Origin: an uncultured Clostridia bacterium
GTDB taxonomy: Bacteria; Bacillota; Clostridia; UMGS1810
NCBI GenBank assembly: GCA_905210855.1
Contig: CAJLYL010000034.1
Span: 1-15,124, forward strand
Reading direction: 5' to 3'
Length of the DNA stretch: 15,124 nucleotides
Under the pieces are notes generated by a model, which was not told the DNA's origin, searched no databases, and was given only the letters and a program-made list of their open reading frames with translations. Positions 12,797 to 15,124 of the stretch are shown piece after piece. How positions within the stretch are numbered: the first letter of the stretch is position 1; each line of letters starts with the position of its first letter. The position numbers and the translations under genes were made by a program.

Positions 12797-14137
12797 ATGA
12801 TAAACGAGATAAAAAGCATCACTGAAAAATGTAAAGCCTCCTGCACAATAGACAAGTCTCTCTACGCCGAATACGGCGTAAAAAGAGGGCTGCGCGATGA
12901 AAACGGAAAAGGAGTGCTTGCCGGGCTGACGGAGATATCCGACATCCGCTCAACAAAAATCGTTGACGGAAAAGAGATTCAGATAGACGGCGAGCTGTAT
13001 TACAGAGGAATAAACATACACGATATAATAGGCGGATTTATGAAGGACAAGCGTTTCGGCTTTGAAGAGGTGACCTATCTTCTGCTCACCGGCGAGCTGC
13101 CGAACAAGAAGCAGCTTGACGATTTTAATGACCTCCTTGCATCGTTCTACACCCTGCCGAAGAATTTTGTGCGCGATGTAATAATGAAAGCGCCTTCGGC
13201 GGACATAATGAACACCCTGACGCGCGGCGTGCTGTCGCTGTTTCCCTATGACGACAACCCAAACGACATCTCGCTCGAAAATGTCATGCGCCAGTGCCTT
13301 CAGCTGATTGTCGCCATACCGATTTTCTCGGTATACAGCTATGCGGCAAACAAATTCTACAACAAAGGCGATTCGCTTGTGATTCACCGCCCCATGCAGG
13401 GCTACTCCATATCGGAGAATTTTCTCCATATGCTGCGCCCCGACTGCAGCTACACCGAGCTTGAGGCACGTGTGCTCGACATGGCTCTGGTGCTGCACGC
13501 GGAGCACGGCGGAGGAAACAACTCGTCGTTTACCACCCATGTTGTAACGTCATCGGGCACGGACACCTACTCCGCAATAGCCGCAGCGCTTTGCTCACTG
13601 AAGGGTCCCAGACACGGCGGAGCCAACATCAAGGTGGTAAATATGTTTGAGGACATGAAAAAGAGCATCAACACGGACGACGACAACGCTGTAATGCACT
13701 ATCTTGACGAGCTGCTCGAGGGCAGGGCGTTTGACAAATCAGGTCTTATATACGGAATCGGTCATGCGGTATACAGCCTGTCCGACCCGAGGACAAGGCT
13801 GTTTAAGAAATTTGTCGGCAGCCTTGCGGAGGAAAAGGGACTCCAAAAGGAATTTGAGCTCTACTCAAAGGTTGAGAAATTCGCTCCCGAGATAATAACG
13901 AAAAAGCGCAAAATGTTCAAGGGAGTTTCGGCAAACATCGATTTTTACAGCGGATTTGCATACAATATGCTCGATATACCGTTTGAGCTGTTTACTCCCC
14001 TCTTCGCCTCGGCAAGGATATCCGGCTGGAGTGCGCACCGCATGGAGGAGCTGATAAACGCCGGCAAGATAATCCGTCCGGCATACAAGGCGGTTTGTGC
14101 CAACAGAGAATATCAGCCCATGCCGCAGCGAAATTAG
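12797..14137 (+). CDS. gltA: Citrate synthase
   Basis: Condenses acetyl-CoA with oxaloacetate to citrate, in the cytosol; in an anaerobe this probably feeds glutamate synthesis through a partial TCA branch. The 446-residue product has the expected active-site set: LHAEHGGGNNSSF at 233-245 (His237), GPRHGGANIKV with His273, GIGHAVYSLSDPRTR with His323 and Arg332, and NIDFYSGF with catalytic Asp382. ELYYRGINIHDIIGG at 66-80 and YLLLTGELPN at 94-103 are the usual N-terminal motifs. It is of the clostridial type with an N-terminal extension of about 40 residues. AAAGGA lies upstream of the ATG. No aconitase or isocitrate dehydrogenase gene follows; an IS element lies immediately downstream. Confidence 0.95.
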   Translation: MINEIKSITEKCKASCTIDKSLYAEYGVKRGLRDENGKGVLAGLTEISDIRSTKIVDGKEIQIDGELYYRGINIHDIIGGFMKDKRFGFEEVTYLLLTGELPNKKQLDDFNDLLASFYTLPKNFVRDVIMKAPSADIMNTLTRGVLSLFPYDDNPNDISLENVMRQCLQLIVAIPIFSVYSYAANKFYNKGDSLVIHRPMQGYSISENFLHMLRPDCSYTELEARVLDMALVLHAEHGGGNNSSFTTHVVTSSGTDTYSAIAAALCSLKGPRHGGANIKVVNMFEDMKKSINTDDDNAVMHYLDELLEGRAFDKSGLIYGIGHAVYSLSDPRTRLFKKFVGSLAEEKGLQKEFELYSKVEKFAPEIITKKRKMFKGVSANIDFYSGFAYNMLDIPFELFTPLFASARISGWSAHRMEELINAGKIIRPAYKAVCANREYQPMPQRN

Positions 14138-14174
14138 CGTCATTTGCAGCGGCAAGCTCGCAAACTGCAAAAAA

Positions 14175-14198
14175 CGGCAAGGTTTATATGCCTTGTCG
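14175..14198 (+). terminator. Probable citrate synthase terminator hairpin lacking its T-tract
   Basis: CGGCAAGG (14175-14182) pairs with CCTTGTCG (14191-14198) over eight positions with one G-U and an 8-nt loop. The sequence after it is TGATAGTGTGAG, not a T-run, and appears to be the end of the IS element. A second inverted repeat, TTTGCAG/CTGCAAA (14143-14171), lies just before it. Confidence 0.5.
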
Positions 14199-15124
14199 TG
14201 ATAGTGTGAGATTTTTTCTGTAAATTAGATTTCTCTATGACAAAATATCTGTTTTAGTGGGCAGGATAGCCGAGTTTAGGCTTTCCTGCCTTAGTTGTAA
14301 TATAGCACGGATTTTACCCCGGTTTCTGAGCGGCATTGTCCATTTCTTTGTTGCCTCAAATGTCGCTAAATACAATGCTTTCAAAAGTGCGGTATCGCTT
14401 GGAAATACGCTCCTTTGGCTGTTTAACCGGCGCAGTGCACTGTTAAGGCTTTCTATTGCATTTGTTGTGTACATAACCTTTCTGACATCGGCCGAAAATT
14501 TGAACATCGGCGATATGACATCCCAATTTTCTTCCCAGCGTTTTATTGCATTCGGATATCTGTCGTGCCATTTTTCGGTGACAGCCTGCATACGCTTATA
14601 GCCACTTTCTTCATTTGGCGCATGGTATATACTCTTTAGGTCATTAGCAAATGCTTTTTTGTCTTTTTCTGAAACATATTTTAAAGTGTTTCGTACCTGA
14701 TAAACTATACAACGCTGATATTCGGTATTCGGATATGCTGCTGCAATCGACTCTTTTATCCCTGATAGACCGTCAGCACATAGAATTAATATTTCCTGTA
14801 CTCCTCGGTTTTTAAGATCATTTAATACACCAAGCCAATATTTTGCACTCTCGTTTTCCCCTACGGTTATGCTCAATACCTCTTTTTTGCCCTCATCATT
14901 AATGCCGAGAATTATGTATGCAGCTATCTTTTTCACAATATGCTCATCACGCACGGAAAAATGTATTGCATCAATGAAAACTATTGGATATACCGCTGAT
15001 AACGGTCTTTGCTGCCACTCCTCTATTTGAGGCAGTATTTTGTTTGTGACGGCAGTAACCATGCTTTCGCTTACCTCAAAACCGTATATATCTTCTATGA
15101 TATCCGATATTTGCCTTGTAGTCA
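14199..15124 (-). mobile_element. IS256-family insertion sequence, 3' portion (left end outside window)
   Basis: The IS256-type transposase is read toward 14235, and the sequence beyond its stop, GATAGTGTGAGATTTTTTCT then GTAAATT on the plus strand (about 14199-14225), resembles the terminal inverted repeats of IS256-family elements (GTGT... followed by ...TGTAAA). The exact boundary is an estimate because the other end and the target duplication lie beyond 15124. Confidence 0.75.
14235..15124 (-). CDS. IS256-family (Mutator-type) transposase, N-terminus outside window
   Basis: Catalyses cut-and-paste or copy-out transposition of its IS through a DDE active site. About 296 residues are visible from TRQISDIIEDIYGFEVSESM at the window edge to the stop at 14237-14235; relatives are about 390-410 residues, so roughly 100 N-terminal residues lie outside. 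The DDE residues are present: FIDAIHF (Asp codon 14972-14970), LCADGLSGI (Asp codon 14774-14772) and YTTNAIESLN (Glu codon 14453-14451). The family C-x2-H motif between the second D and the E reads CIVY, the His being replaced by Tyr (codon 14702-14700, TAT where CAT is expected), which may impair activity. The frame is otherwise uninterrupted in the window. Downstream of citrate synthase and convergent with it. Confidence 0.93.
   Translation of the reverse strand, partial: TTRQISDIIEDIYGFEVSESMVTAVTNKILPQIEEWQQRPLSAVYPIVFIDAIHFSVRDEHIVKKIAAYIILGINDEGKKEVLSITVGENESAKYWLGVLNDLKNRGVQEILILCADGLSGIKESIAAAYPNTEYQRCIVYQVRNTLKYVSEKDKKAFANDLKSIYHAPNEESGYKRMQAVTEKWHDRYPNAIKRWEENWDVISPMFKFSADVRKVMYTTNAIESLNSALRRLNSQRSVFPSDTALLKALYLATFEATKKWTMPLRNRGKIRAILQLRQESLNSAILPTKTDILS

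Noticed and set aside
12950..13540. 196-codon open frame antisense to citrate synthase
   Set aside because: Shadow frame of a confident gene; no family resemblance and no start signal.
1..15124. CRISPR array, rRNA or tRNA genes
   Set aside because: No regularly spaced direct repeats, no conserved rRNA blocks and no cloverleaf with acceptor and T-arm motifs were seen on either strand; the only rRNA-like signals are the short L1-site mimics.

Overview
The window looks like chromosome from a moderate-GC, spore-forming member of the Firmicutes, class Clostridia, most likely a gut Oscillospiraceae/Ruminococcaceae-type anaerobe. This rests on the gene order rpmG-secE-nusG-rplK-rplA-rplJ, a Firmicutes-type L10 leader, strong AGGAGG ribosome-binding sites, TTGACA/TATAAT promoters with 17-bp spacers, a K+-dependent membrane pyrophosphatase and tiny Cys-rich membrane peptides of spore-former style. 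The genus is not determinable from the sequence alone.

Layout. (1) 1-3227, minus strand: the translation/secretion block rpmG, secE, nusG, rplK, rplA, rplJ (rplJ runs off the left edge). A consensus promoter drives rpmG, and a second one sits between rplA and rplJ in front of an L10 leader with an intrinsic attenuator. Two RNA elements resembling the L1-binding site of 23S rRNA lie before rplK and before rplA, so the block carries visible feedback control by both L1 and L10. (2) 3284-3962, minus strand: three very small, tightly spaced genes for 44-49 residue peptides, each a hydrophobic helix flanked by Cys/Asn/Gly-rich tails. They sit behind a promoter region that fits a mother-cell sporulation sigma factor (sigma-E/sigma-K) and also fits sigma-A. 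(3) 4057-4707, plus strand: a divergently transcribed HTH plus LexA-fold regulator. (4) 5028-5714: a secreted SH3b-NlpC/P60 peptidoglycan hydrolase. (5) 5857-7314: guaB, IMP dehydrogenase. (6) 7365-9318, minus strand: a compact GntR(YtrA-type)-ATPase-permease ABC operon with a palindromic operator overlapping its start point. (7) 9386-10211, plus strand: a decayed regulator that appears to fuse a LysR N-terminus to a frameshifted MerR-type C-terminus, followed by an intact flavodoxin. (8) 10465-14137, plus strand: hppA (ion-pumping pyrophosphatase) and a citrate synthase, each with its own promoter. (9) 14199-15124, minus strand: the 3' part of an IS256-family element whose end abuts the citrate synthase terminator hairpin.

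Most genes are housekeeping. The parts most worth a second look are the three-peptide operon with its sporulation-like promoter, the duplicated 23S-mimic L1 sites, the LysR/MerR chimeric pseudogene, the LexA-like regulator lacking the expected catalytic lysine, and the IS256 transposase with a Tyr in place of the conserved C-x2-H histidine.
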